NCBI RefSeq assembly: GCF_019511525.1
Contig: NZ_JAEUAT010000011.1
Span: forward strand, 149,326-213,325
Source of the DNA: Rhizobium cauense
GTDB lineage: Bacteria > Pseudomonadota > Alphaproteobacteria > Rhizobiales > Rhizobiaceae
Reading direction: 5' to 3'
Length of the DNA: 64,000 nt
Of this stretch, positions 20,051-30,116 are shown one piece after another. Position 1 is the stretch's first letter. Each line of letters begins with the position of its first letter. The position numbers and the translations under genes were made by a program. Below the pieces are notes generated by a model. The model worked only from the letters and a program-made list of their open reading frames with translations. It was not told the origin of the DNA and did not search any database.

Positions 20051-21238
20051 CTACAAAGAATCACCGGCAACGAAGCCGGAAGCCCATGCCCATTGGAAGT
20101 TATAGCCGCCGAGCCAGCCGGTCACATCGACACATTCGCCGATGAAATAGAGGCCCGATACGCCCTTTGCCGCCATGGTCCGTGAATCGAGCGCCGCCGT
20201 ATCAATCCCGCCAAGCGTCACCTCGGCAGTTCGGTAGCCTTCGGAACCCGAGGGCTTGATTTTCCAGCTCTGCACGGCCTCGGCCAGACGCACCAGGATC
20301 TTGTCAGAAAGATCGGCCATGTGGCCGGCGATACCCTCGCGCTCTGTCAGGTATTGCGCCAATCGCTTCGGAAGAATCTCGGCCAGCGCCGTCTGCGCGG
20401 ACTGGCGACCATTGGCCTTCTTTGCCGCCTTCAGATGCTCGACCAGGTCGAGATCAGGCTCGATGTCGACGGTGATGTCATCACCTTCACGCCAATAGGA
20501 GGAAATCTGCAAAATAGCGGGACCGCTAAGGCCGCGGTGAGTGAAAAGCAGAGCTTCGCGGAATGCTGTCTTGCCGTGGCGGATTTCTGCCGGAGCGGCG
20601 ATACCCGAGAGTTCCGAAAGGCTTTCGAGCGTCGCCTGGTCCAGGGTCAACGGCACAAGTCCTGGCCGTGTCTCGACCATCGGAAGACCGAACTGTTCGG
20701 CAACGCGATAGGCGAACCCGGTCGCTCCCATCTTCGGGATCGACTTGCCGCCGGTCGCGATGACAAGAGATCCGCACGTATATGCACCCTCAGAGGTCGA
20801 AATGCGAAAGCCGTCGCCGCTCTTTTCGACATCCGTGATCTCGGTGCGCAGATGCAACGCCACGCCGGCTCCCTGCATCTCGTCGAGAAGCATGCGGATA
20901 ATGTCCTTGGCGCTGTCGTCGCAGAACAGCTGGCCAAGGGTCTTCTCGTGCCAGGCGATCCGGTGGCGGTCGACCATGGCAATGAAATCCGACGGGGTGA
21001 AGCGCGCGAGGGCCGATTTGCAGAAATGCGGGTTGGCAGAAAGGAAGCTCTTAGGGCTGGTGTGTATGTTGGTAAAATTGCAACGTCCACCGCCGGAAAT
21101 ACGAATCTTCTCGCCCGGCGATTTTGCATGATCGAGAACGATGACAGAGCGACCGCGCTGGGCGGCACGAATGGCGCACATCATGCCGGCGGCGCCCGCG
21201 CCGATGACGACTACATCGCTGTTTCGCTGCAAAACCAC
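20051..21238 (-). CDS. HI0933/BaiN-family FAD-dependent oxidoreductase
   Basis: 395 residues. The Rossmann dinucleotide-binding motif DVVVIGAGAAGMMCAI starts at residue 8. The family-specific GEKIRISGGGRCNFTN lies at about 42-57, and the C-terminal FAD contact FIGECVDVTGWLGGYNFQWAWASG is present, which defines the HI0933 (YhiN/BaiN) flavoprotein family. Some members act on unsaturated bile-acid or aromatic substrates, but most are uncharacterised, so the substrate is unknown. Divergent from the glutamine-synthetase-like gene (about 120 bp between starts). Confidence 0.88.
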   Translation of the reverse strand: MVLQRNSDVVVIGAGAAGMMCAIRAAQRGRSVIVLDHAKSPGEKIRISGGGRCNFTNIHTSPKSFLSANPHFCKSALARFTPSDFIAMVDRHRIAWHEKTLGQLFCDDSAKDIIRMLLDEMQGAGVALHLRTEITDVEKSGDGFRISTSEGAYTCGSLVIATGGKSIPKMGATGFAYRVAEQFGLPMVETRPGLVPLTLDQATLESLSELSGIAAPAEIRHGKTAFREALLFTHRGLSGPAILQISSYWREGDDITVDIEPDLDLVEHLKAAKKANGRQSAQTALAEILPKRLAQYLTEREGIAGHMADLSDKILVRLAEAVQSWKIKPSGSEGYRTAEVTLGGIDTAALDSRTMAAKGVSGLYFIGECVDVTGWLGGYNFQWAWASGFVAGDSL

Positions 21239-21357
21239 GTCCTTTGTCGAAAGGCGTCTTCTTTTTCCATCAAGAGGCGAAAGTCAACGTGCCTCCCCCT
21301 CGCCAATTGCCAAACTCCAGCTATGATGCCCCCACGATCAACGCAAACCGGTGTGTC

Positions 21358-22794
21358 ATGTCCCCAAAAAAGACGACGCTGAAGCCTGCCAGAAACGTAC
21401 CTGCCTCGAAGAAGACACCCCCGGACCCCGGACATCAACGCGGCGTAGCAAACTGGAAGGAAGCAGCGCAGTTCTTGCGGGCGCGTGGCATCGAAGATAT
21501 CGAATGCATCACGCCTGACCTCGCCGGCGTACCGCGCGGCAAGATGATGCCGAGCTCCAAGTTCACCTCGAACACCTCGCTTGCGCTGCCTTCGGCGATC
21601 TATCGCCACACCATCTCCGGCGAATATCCTGATGAAACGGAGAGCTTCCGCTACGAGCCGCGCGACAGCGACCTGAAGCTGGTTCCCGATCTTTCGACCC
21701 TCTCAGTCGTTCCCTGGGAAACCGATCCGACGGCGCAGGTGATCTGCGACATCGTCAGCGTGGATGGGGAAGAGGTCCCTTACACGCCGCGAAACGTGCT
21801 GAAGCGCGTGCTGAAGCTCTATGCCGACCGAGGCTGGAAGCCGATCGTCGCACCCGAGATCGAGTTCTACCTCGTTGCCAAGAATGACGACCCCGACTAT
21901 CCGCTGCATCCGCCGAAAGGCCGCTCGGGCCGCTCGATCCTCGGCGGTCAGGGCTACTCGATCGCCGGCATCAACGAGTTCGACGAACTGATCGACGACA
22001 TCTACCATTTCTCGGAAAAGCAGGGTCTCGAGATCGACACGCTGATCCACGAGGAAGGTCCGGCGCAGCTCGAAATCAACCTGCGCCACGGCAATCCGAT
22101 CGAGCTTGCCGACCAGGTGTTCCTGTTCAAGCGCACCATCCGCGAAGCGGCGATGAAGCACGGCATCTATGCGACCTTCATGGCCAAGCCGATGCAGGGG
22201 CAGCCGGGTTCGGCGATGCACATCCACCAGTCGGTGGTCAACAGCGAGACAGGCAAGAACATCTTCTCGAACCCCGATGGCTCGGCCTCCCGCGAGTTCT
22301 TCCATTTCATCGGCGGCCTGCAGAAGTACGTGCCTAGCTCGATGGTCATGCTGGCTCCCTATGTAAATTCCTACCGACGGCTGACGCCCGACATGTCGGC
22401 TCCGGTCAACAACGCCTGGGGCTACGACAACCGCACGACGGCATTCCGTGTGCCGGTGTCCGATCCGCAGGCAAGGCGCGTGGAAAATCGTCTGCCGAGT
22501 TCGGATGCCAACCCCTATCTCGCGCTCGCCGCCTCGCTTGCATCGGGTCTGCTCGGCATCATGAAAGGCATCGAGCCGACAGCGCCAACGGAAGATACGG
22601 CAAACGAAGGCTCGATCGACCTGCCGCGCGGTCTTCTCGAAGCCGTCGCCCTGATGGAAGACGAGGAAGCCTTCGAAGAAGTGTTCGGCAAGGAGTTCCT
22701 TGGCATCTATGCCGGCGTGAAGCGGGGCGAGTTCGAAACCTTCATGCAGGTGATCAGCCCCTGGGAGCGCGAATTCCTTCTACTGAACGTGTAG
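21358..22794 (+). CDS. Glutamine-synthetase-family gamma-glutamyl-polyamine ligase (PuuA-like)
   Basis: 478 residues from ATG 21358 (MSPKKTTLK...); an in-frame ATG at 21244 is possible but would run into the divergent gene's promoter. A Lys/Pro-rich leader of ~30 residues precedes a GS fold with the metal/substrate motif HEEGPAQLEINLRHGNP, the ATP-site AMHIHQSV and the RVENRLPSSDANPYLALAA end motif. It lacks the adenylylation-loop tyrosine context of GlnA and is directly followed (13 bp) by a PuuB-like oxidase. This pairing and the pot operon nearby point to gamma-glutamyl-putrescine synthesis rather than ammonia assimilation. Exact amine unproven. Confidence 0.8.
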   Translation: MSPKKTTLKPARNVPASKKTPPDPGHQRGVANWKEAAQFLRARGIEDIECITPDLAGVPRGKMMPSSKFTSNTSLALPSAIYRHTISGEYPDETESFRYEPRDSDLKLVPDLSTLSVVPWETDPTAQVICDIVSVDGEEVPYTPRNVLKRVLKLYADRGWKPIVAPEIEFYLVAKNDDPDYPLHPPKGRSGRSILGGQGYSIAGINEFDELIDDIYHFSEKQGLEIDTLIHEEGPAQLEINLRHGNPIELADQVFLFKRTIREAAMKHGIYATFMAKPMQGQPGSAMHIHQSVVNSETGKNIFSNPDGSASREFFHFIGGLQKYVPSSMVMLAPYVNSYRRLTPDMSAPVNNAWGYDNRTTAFRVPVSDPQARRVENRLPSSDANPYLALAASLASGLLGIMKGIEPTAPTEDTANEGSIDLPRGLLEAVALMEDEEAFEEVFGKEFLGIYAGVKRGEFETFMQVISPWEREFLLLNV

Positions 22795-22807
22795 GGAGGG
22801 CTCAATC

Positions 22808-24106
22808 ATGACATCGCAGGAGAGATGGCAGAGCCCCATTGCGCCCGGTATCTCGTGGTACCAGGCAACATCAGGCGAGCGACCGACCTATCCTGAAATG
22901 GACGGCTCGAAGACATGCGACGTCGCCATCGTCGGCGGCGGCTACACAGGGCTGCAGGCTGCCTACAATCTCGCCAAGGCGGGCGTCTCGGTGGTCCTCA
23001 TCGAGGCCTGCAGGTTTGGCGACGGCGCTTCGGGCCGCAACGGCGGTCAGCTCGGCACCGGGCAGCGCTGGTGGCCTGAGGAGCTCGAGGAAAAGGTCGG
23101 CTACGAGCGTTCGCGAGCGTTGTTTGATCTTGCGGAGGCCGCCAAGCAACACCTCCTGGATTTTGCAACCGACCATCAGATCGACATGGATTACATGCCG
23201 GGCCAGATGAATGTGGCGCACAAGGAGAGCTACAGGGCTGATTACCAGGAAAATGCCGAGATCGCGGCGACACGCTACAATTATCCGCATGTGCGCTTCA
23301 TGGACAAGGCCGAAACCCAGGAACGGCTCGGCTCGACGCGATACCACTGCGGTGTTCGCGACACCGGAACGGGCCATATCCATCCGCTGAAGTTGCTCAT
23401 TGGCCTTGCCCGCGTGGCGGCCAACGCCGGCGCCCAGATCTTTGAGATGACGAAGGCCTCGGCGATCCTTCACGGCAGCAGTAAGGTGCTGATCGAGACG
23501 TCGCACGGCACGATCACTGCCGACAAGGCGCTGATTGCCTGCAATGGCTATATCGGCAACCTTGAACCGATAACAGCAAGCCATGTCATGCCGATTCGCT
23601 CTTTCATCGGCGCCACGGCGCCACTCGATCAATATCCTGATGTGCTGCCGGGTGGCGAAGCCGTGGCAGACTCGCGCTTCGTCGTGCGCTACTTCCGCAA
23701 GTCCAAGGACGGGCGATTGCTCTTCGGCGGTCGGGAAGCCTATACGGCTGACAATCCGCGCGACATAACGCAGCACATCCGCCGGCAGATTGCGGAGATC
23801 TATCCGGCGCTTGCCGATATCGAAATCAGCCATGCCTGGGGCGGCTCAGTCGGCATTACGATGCCGCGACAACCCTTCGTTCGCGAGGTGATGCCCGGCG
23901 TAACCTCGATCGGCGGTTATTCCGGCCATGGCGTGATGCTCGCCAACTACTGCGGAAAGCTCTACGCGGAAACGGTTCTGGGAAAATCGGCGGACCTCGA
24001 TCTCTTCAAGTCACTCGATGTTCCGGCATTTCCGGGAGGCCCTGCCATGCGGGCGCCACTGCTTTTCCTGGCGCTCTCCTGGTTTGCGCTGCGCGACAAG
24101 TTTTAG
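22808..24106 (+). CDS. FAD-dependent gamma-glutamyl-amine oxidase (PuuB-like)
   Basis: 432 residues of the DAO family. A ~40-residue lead with SWYQATSGERP typical of PuuB/OrdL precedes the FAD Rossmann motif VAIVGGGYTGLQAAYNLAKAG, the GASGRNGGQLGTGQR segment follows, and the C-terminal GGYSGHGVMLANYCGKL contacts the cofactor. It is expected to oxidise gamma-glutamyl-putrescine to the aldehyde with H2O2 release. AGGGAGG lies just before ATG 22808, 13 bp after the upstream stop, so the two genes form an operon for amine use. Confidence 0.85.
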   Translation: MTSQERWQSPIAPGISWYQATSGERPTYPEMDGSKTCDVAIVGGGYTGLQAAYNLAKAGVSVVLIEACRFGDGASGRNGGQLGTGQRWWPEELEEKVGYERSRALFDLAEAAKQHLLDFATDHQIDMDYMPGQMNVAHKESYRADYQENAEIAATRYNYPHVRFMDKAETQERLGSTRYHCGVRDTGTGHIHPLKLLIGLARVAANAGAQIFEMTKASAILHGSSKVLIETSHGTITADKALIACNGYIGNLEPITASHVMPIRSFIGATAPLDQYPDVLPGGEAVADSRFVVRYFRKSKDGRLLFGGREAYTADNPRDITQHIRRQIAEIYPALADIEISHAWGGSVGITMPRQPFVREVMPGVTSIGGYSGHGVMLANYCGKLYAETVLGKSADLDLFKSLDVPAFPGGPAMRAPLLFLALSWFALRDKF

Positions 24107-24240
24107 TCAGATTGCGGATTTCATCGCGCGGCAATTCGAACTAAAACCTCTTTCCGAGAGATTCATTGCATCGCACACTGGCTTTTTTAAATCGATTAGA
24201 TTAAAGAGGCCAACAACCCGTCTGATTGAGAGACATCCTC

Positions 24241-25716
<1,476 letters not shown>

Positions 25717-25726
25717 GATCAAGACG

Positions 25727-26425
25727 ATGGCAGCGACGATGCATGCTTTTGCCAATGGCGCGGAACTGGCTCGCAACCTTGCAGACAAAGTCGCTGCGTC
25801 GCTTTCCGCAGCAATCGAGGCGCGGGGAACAGCAACGCTTGCCGTTTCCGGCGGCTCCACCCCAAAGCTGTTTTTCCAGGAGCTTTCGGCCCGCGATCTC
25901 GACTGGACCAGGGTGACCATCACACTGGTCGATGAACGTTTCGTGGCGGCGGACAATCCGCGCTCGAACCATCTGCTGGTGGCCGAAAACCTGCTGCAGA
26001 ACAAGGCCACGGCGGCAAACTTCCTGCCACTCTATCAAGTGGCAGACTCGGTCGAGGATGCTGCGAAGCTTGCGACACACGCCACGGCGCCGATCGGCAA
26101 TCCCTTCGATGTGGCGATCCTCGGAATGGGCGGCGATGGCCACACGGCGTCGTTCTTCCCCGGCGGCAGCAATCTGAAGGTGGCGCTCGACCCAAGCACG
26201 CCGCGTGGTATCATTACCATGGAAGCGGACGGCGCGGGCGAACCGAGGCTGACCTTCACCTTCTCCAGTCTTCAGGATGCAAGGCTGCTCGTGCTTCACA
26301 TCGAAGGTGAAAGCAAGAAGGACGTCCTGGCAAAGGCGGAAGGCGCCGGCGAGGAGGCGGAAATGCCGATCCGCGCCATTCTGCGGCGTGCGACTAGCCC
26401 GGTCGACATCTACTGGGCGCCCTAG
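25727..26425 (+). CDS. pgl: 6-phosphogluconolactonase
   Basis: 232 residues from ATG 25727, 10 bp after zwf; the overlapping upstream extension of the frame is rejected. The sugar-phosphate isomerase-like fold is marked by ATLAVSGGSTPKLFFQEL near residue 36 and ITLVDERFVAADNPRSNHLL near 66, with GMGGDGHTASFFPG containing the catalytic His. It hydrolyses 6-phosphogluconolactone to 6-phosphogluconate, linking zwf to edd. Confidence 0.94.
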   Translation: MAATMHAFANGAELARNLADKVAASLSAAIEARGTATLAVSGGSTPKLFFQELSARDLDWTRVTITLVDERFVAADNPRSNHLLVAENLLQNKATAANFLPLYQVADSVEDAAKLATHATAPIGNPFDVAILGMGGDGHTASFFPGGSNLKVALDPSTPRGIITMEADGAGEPRLTFTFSSLQDARLLVLHIEGESKKDVLAKAEGAGEEAEMPIRAILRRATSPVDIYWAP

Positions 26426-26483
26426 CCCTTCGGCAACACGCCGCGAACGACAATTGAAGAGCAACCAAGGCAGGATACCTCCC

Positions 26484-28304
26484 ATGTCCGCTAATGCACG
26501 CATTTCTGCGATCACCGCCCGCATCGTCGAACGATCGAAACCAACACGCGGACTTTATCTCGAGCGCCTGCGCAACGCAGCATCGAAGAGTGTCAGCCGC
26601 TCGATTCTCGGTTGCGCCAATCTGGCCCACGGATTTGCGGTCTGTTCCCCCGCCGAGAAAGAAGCACTTGCGGGCGACCGCGTGCCCAACCTCGGCATCA
26701 TCACTTCCTACAACGACATGCTCTCCGCGCATCAGCCCTTCGAGCATTATCCGGCGATCATCCGCGAGGCGGCAGCGGAAGCCGGCGGCATCGCGCAGGT
26801 CGCGGGTGGTGTTCCCGCCATGTGCGATGGCGTCACGCAGGGGCAGCCGGGCATGGAGCTCTCGCTGTTTTCCCGTGACCTGATTGCGATGTCAGCTGGC
26901 GTGGGACTATCCCACAACATGTTTGATGCCGCGCTCTTCCTCGGCGTCTGCGACAAGATCGTGCCGGGTCTCGTTATCGCCGCCCTCTCCTTCGGCCACC
27001 TGCCGGCGATCTTCGTGCCGGCCGGGCCGATGACGACGGGCCTGCCGAACGACGAAAAGTCCCGCGTGCGCCAGCTCTATGCCGAAGGCAAGGTCGGGCG
27101 TGCCGAACTGCTCGAGGCAGAGTCGAAGTCCTACCACGGCCCGGGCACCTGCACCTTCTATGGCACGGCAAACTCGAACCAGATGCTCATGGAGATCATG
27201 GGCTTCCATATGCCGGGATCCTCCTTCATCAATCCCGGCACGCCGTTGCGCGAGGCCTTTACGCGCGAGGCAGCCAAGCGCGCACTGGCGATCACCGCGC
27301 AAGGCAACGAGTTCACACCCGCCGGCGAGATGATTGATGAACGCTCCGTCGTCAACGGCGTCGTCGGCCTGCATGCGACCGGCGGCTCGACGAACCACAC
27401 GCTGCACCTCGTCGCCATGGCGCGGGCTGCCGGAATCCAATTAACCTGGCAAGACATTGCCGAGCTTTCCGAAGTCGTTCCGCTGCTGGCCCGCGTCTAT
27501 CCGAACGGGCTTGCCGACGTGAACCATTTCCACGCCGCCGGCGGAATGGGCTTCCTCATCAAGGAACTGCTGAAGCACGGCATGCTGCATGACGACGTCC
27601 GCACCGTCTTCGGCCAGGGCCTGCAGGCTTACACGATCGATCCCCGCCTCGGCGAGGATGGCGCGATCGTGCGCGAACCAGCGCCGGAAAAGAGCGTCGA
27701 CCCCAAGGTGCTTGCCAATATCGAAACGCCCTTCCAGGCCAATGGTGGCCTGAAGATGCTTCGCGGCAATATCGGCAAGGCCGTGATCAAGATCTCGGCG
27801 GTCAAGCAGGATCGGCATGTCATCGAGGCGCCAGCTGTCGTTTTCCATAGCCAGCAGGAGCTGCAGGACGCTTTCAAGGACGGCAAGCTCAACAAGGACT
27901 TCATCGCTGTCGTCCGCTTCCAGGGTCCAAAGGCGAACGGCATGCCGGAACTGCACAAGCTGACGCCTCCGCTCGGCGTGCTGCAGGATCGCGGATTCCG
28001 CGTCGCACTTCTCACCGACGGCCGCATGTCGGGCGCCTCAGGCAAGGTGCCGGCGGCGATCCACGTGACGCCTGAGGCCGTCGATGGTGGCCCCATCGCA
28101 CGGATCAAGGACGGCGACATCATCCGTCTCGACGCTATCGCCGGCACGCTGGAAGTTCTGGTGGATGCTGCTGACATGGCCGAGCGCGAGTCCGTTGTCG
28201 CCGACCTCTCAGAAAACGAATTCGGCATGGGCAGGGATCTTTTTGCACCGTTCCGCCGCGCCGTTGGCGCTTCGGATCGCGGCGCGAGCGTCCTTTTCCA
28301 CTAA
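26484..28304 (+). CDS. edd: 6-phosphogluconate dehydratase
   Basis: 606 residues from ATG 26484. IlvD/Edd-family Fe-S dehydratase forming 2-keto-3-deoxy-6-phosphogluconate. Iron-sulfur ligand candidates are Cys156 in GVCDKIVPG and Cys223 in GTCTFYGTANSNQ, with Cys114 in AMCDGVTQGQPGME as the third. Length and N-terminal ~40-residue extension fit Edd rather than IlvD. It is the third gene of the zwf-pgl-edd operon (58-bp gap). No eda aldolase is next to it, so that step is encoded elsewhere. Confidence 0.96.
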   Translation: MSANARISAITARIVERSKPTRGLYLERLRNAASKSVSRSILGCANLAHGFAVCSPAEKEALAGDRVPNLGIITSYNDMLSAHQPFEHYPAIIREAAAEAGGIAQVAGGVPAMCDGVTQGQPGMELSLFSRDLIAMSAGVGLSHNMFDAALFLGVCDKIVPGLVIAALSFGHLPAIFVPAGPMTTGLPNDEKSRVRQLYAEGKVGRAELLEAESKSYHGPGTCTFYGTANSNQMLMEIMGFHMPGSSFINPGTPLREAFTREAAKRALAITAQGNEFTPAGEMIDERSVVNGVVGLHATGGSTNHTLHLVAMARAAGIQLTWQDIAELSEVVPLLARVYPNGLADVNHFHAAGGMGFLIKELLKHGMLHDDVRTVFGQGLQAYTIDPRLGEDGAIVREPAPEKSVDPKVLANIETPFQANGGLKMLRGNIGKAVIKISAVKQDRHVIEAPAVVFHSQQELQDAFKDGKLNKDFIAVVRFQGPKANGMPELHKLTPPLGVLQDRGFRVALLTDGRMSGASGKVPAAIHVTPEAVDGGPIARIKDGDIIRLDAIAGTLEVLVDAADMAERESVVADLSENEFGMGRDLFAPFRRAVGASDRGASVLFH

Positions 28305-28323
28305 GGTCAAAGAACTGCGCTGA

Positions 28324-28363
28324 AACAACAAAGCCCGCGAGTCGCCTCGCGGGCTTTGTTGTT
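28324..28363. terminator. Strong bidirectional terminator between edd and the PilZ-like gene
   Basis: A perfect 18-bp inverted repeat, AACAACAAAGCCCGCGAG (28324-28341) against 28346-28363, with loop TCGC. T-rich on either outgoing strand, so it serves both the edd transcript and the convergent PilZ-like gene that stops at 28380. Confidence 0.9.
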
Positions 28364-28379
28364 CTTGAGATCTTATCGA

Positions 28380-28733
28380 TCAGGCGCGAATATCGAGCAC
28401 GCGATCGCGGTGCGCCGGGTGCGTGCTGTAGACGAAGATCTTGTTCAGTTCCTTGTCATTCAGCATCCGCAGGAAACGGACCTCAATCGTATTGTTGGCA
28501 TTCACCCGCGTCAGCATGCAACCGACCTTGGTGATGCGCGCATCGGGAATATCGAGATAGAACTGCTTCGGAAGGGCGTATTGCGTAAGCAGCGCAAGGA
28601 CCGCGGTGCTCTTGGAGATGCGGATGATATCGCACCGCCGGGATGCCATGTGCATGACGCCCTTCTCGGTATATTCGATGCGGGCGGCGTTCATTGTGTC
28701 CTCCATCTTGAACCGCACCTCGCGGTCGTACAT
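28380..28733 (-). CDS. PilZ-like domain protein
   Basis: 117 residues from ATG 28733, chosen because AGAGGAA precedes it at good spacing; a longer frame starts at TTG 28817 without a ribosome site. The middle resembles a PilZ barrel: RRCDIIRISKSTAVLALL corresponds to the (D/N)xSxxG segment, and a second strand set follows (FYLDIPDARITKVGCMLTRV). The N-terminal RxxxR c-di-GMP clamp is not clear and the Gly of the second motif is missing, so nucleotide binding is doubtful. Stand-alone gene, convergent with edd. Confidence 0.65.
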   Translation of the reverse strand: MYDREVRFKMEDTMNAARIEYTEKGVMHMASRRCDIIRISKSTAVLALLTQYALPKQFYLDIPDARITKVGCMLTRVNANNTIEVRFLRMLNDKELNKIFVYSTHPAHRDRVLDIRA

Positions 28734-28940
28734 GAAGGATTCCTCTTTATTCAGAAAGTGTTGCCCGGAAGGCATTGGATTGGATGCAGCCACCGCCGTA
28801 TTCCCTTCGATACTCAATGGGGAAATACTAGCGAGCGATGCTTAACAGAACGTGAGAACAGTTTCGACCTGACGCGCTATACACACTGAACGCGACAATC
28901 AACCTGCAAGAATAATCCTGTTTTCGATCAAATACATAAC

Positions 28941-28982
28941 AAAGCCCGGGCAACACGTTGCGCTCCCCGGGCCTGATTTTTT
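28941..28982. terminator. Terminator after aglK
   Basis: Stem GCCCGGG (28944-28950) / CCCGGGC (28966-28972); the 15-nt loop itself contains a small CAAC/GTTG pairing. On the minus strand it is followed by TTTGTTATG, 32 bp past the aglK stop. On the plus strand a run of six T follows, so it may work better in the reverse direction. Confidence 0.6.
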
Positions 28983-29003
28983 CTTGCTCGTAACGAGGCA
29001 ACT

Positions 29004-30095
29004 TTATTTACGATACGTGCGCCCTTCCGCATCGAAGAGATGCAGCTTGGAGCGATCGGCCGAGAAGTGCATCTTCTGGCCCTTCTTGATATCGTAAATG
29101 CCAGGCAGCTTGACGATGATCGGCTCACCCGGAACGAGGCCCTCGATGTAGAGCAGCGTCACTTCGCCGAGCGCTTCGACGATGGAGACCTCGCCTTCGA
29201 AAAGGTAGTCGTCGCCAGCACCGGCAATGCGTAGATCTTCAGGGCGAACGCCGAAGCTTGCCGTCTTGCCCTTCTCGGAAGCAGCCGTGGAAATGTCCAG
29301 CGTTACGGACTTGCCGCCCGTCAGCGTCACGGTCGTCGTGTTGCCGGCTTCGGTAATCGTTGACGGAATGACGTTCATGGCTGGCGAGCCAATGAATTTG
29401 GCAACAAAGAGATTTGCTGGACGTTCGTAGAGCTCCAGAGGCGCCCCAACCTGCTCGATGTTGCCTGCGGACAGAACGACGATGCGGTCGGCAAGCGTCA
29501 TTGCCTCGACCTGGTCGTGCGTGACGTAGATCATCGTGGTGCCTGCCATCTGCTCGCTCAGGCGGGCGATCTCGATGCGGGTTGCGACACGAAGCGCAGC
29601 ATCAAGGTTCGACAGCGGCTCATCAAAAAGGAAGACCTTCGGATTGCGGCAAATGGCGCGGCCGATGGCAACACGCTGGCGCTGACCACCTGACAGAGCC
29701 TTCGGCAGGCGATCCAGGTATTTGGTGAGCTGCAGGCTTTCGGCGGCAGCGCGCACGCGGCGGTCGATCTCCTGCTTGCTTTCGCCGGCGATCTTCATGC
29801 CGAACGCCATGTTGTCGTAGACGGTCATGTGCGGATAGAGCGCATAGGACTGGAACACCATGGCGATGCCGCGCTTCGATGGCGGAACGTCGTTCACCAG
29901 CTGGCCGTCGATATACATGTCGCCACCGGTAATGTTCTCCAGGCCGGCGATCATGCGCAACAGGGTGGATTTTCCGCAGCCCGAAGGACCGACGAACACA
30001 ACGAACTCGCCCTCCTTGATCTCCAGATCGATGCCATGGAGAACGTCCACGGAACCGTAGGATTTGCGAATATCCTTGAGCGTCAGTCCAGTCAT
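29004..30095 (-). CDS. aglK: Alpha-glucoside ABC transporter ATP-binding protein AglK
   Basis: 363 residues, MalK/UgpC class. Walker A GPSGCGKST at 36-44, signature LSGGQRQR at 134-141, Walker B FLFDEP at 155-160, H-loop VTHDQVEAMT, and a C-terminal regulatory OB/TOBE region (FGVRPEDLRIAG). It powers the AglEFG importer for sucrose, maltose, trehalose and related alpha-glucosides. Last gene of the agl operon, 21 bp after aglA. Confidence 0.93.
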   Translation of the reverse strand: MTGLTLKDIRKSYGSVDVLHGIDLEIKEGEFVVFVGPSGCGKSTLLRMIAGLENITGGDMYIDGQLVNDVPPSKRGIAMVFQSYALYPHMTVYDNMAFGMKIAGESKQEIDRRVRAAAESLQLTKYLDRLPKALSGGQRQRVAIGRAICRNPKVFLFDEPLSNLDAALRVATRIEIARLSEQMAGTTMIYVTHDQVEAMTLADRIVVLSAGNIEQVGAPLELYERPANLFVAKFIGSPAMNVIPSTITEAGNTTTVTLTGGKSVTLDISTAASEKGKTASFGVRPEDLRIAGAGDDYLFEGEVSIVEALGEVTLLYIEGLVPGEPIIVKLPGIYDIKKGQKMHFSADRSKLHLFDAEGRTYRK

Positions 30096-30116
30096 TAATT
30101 CCTCCTCCTCAAATCG

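Noticed and set aside
24184..24206. Weak palindrome TTTAA...TTAAA upstream of zwf as a HexR-type operator
   Set aside because: Only five-base arms match and the spacing does not fit the HexR consensus I know; not enough to call.
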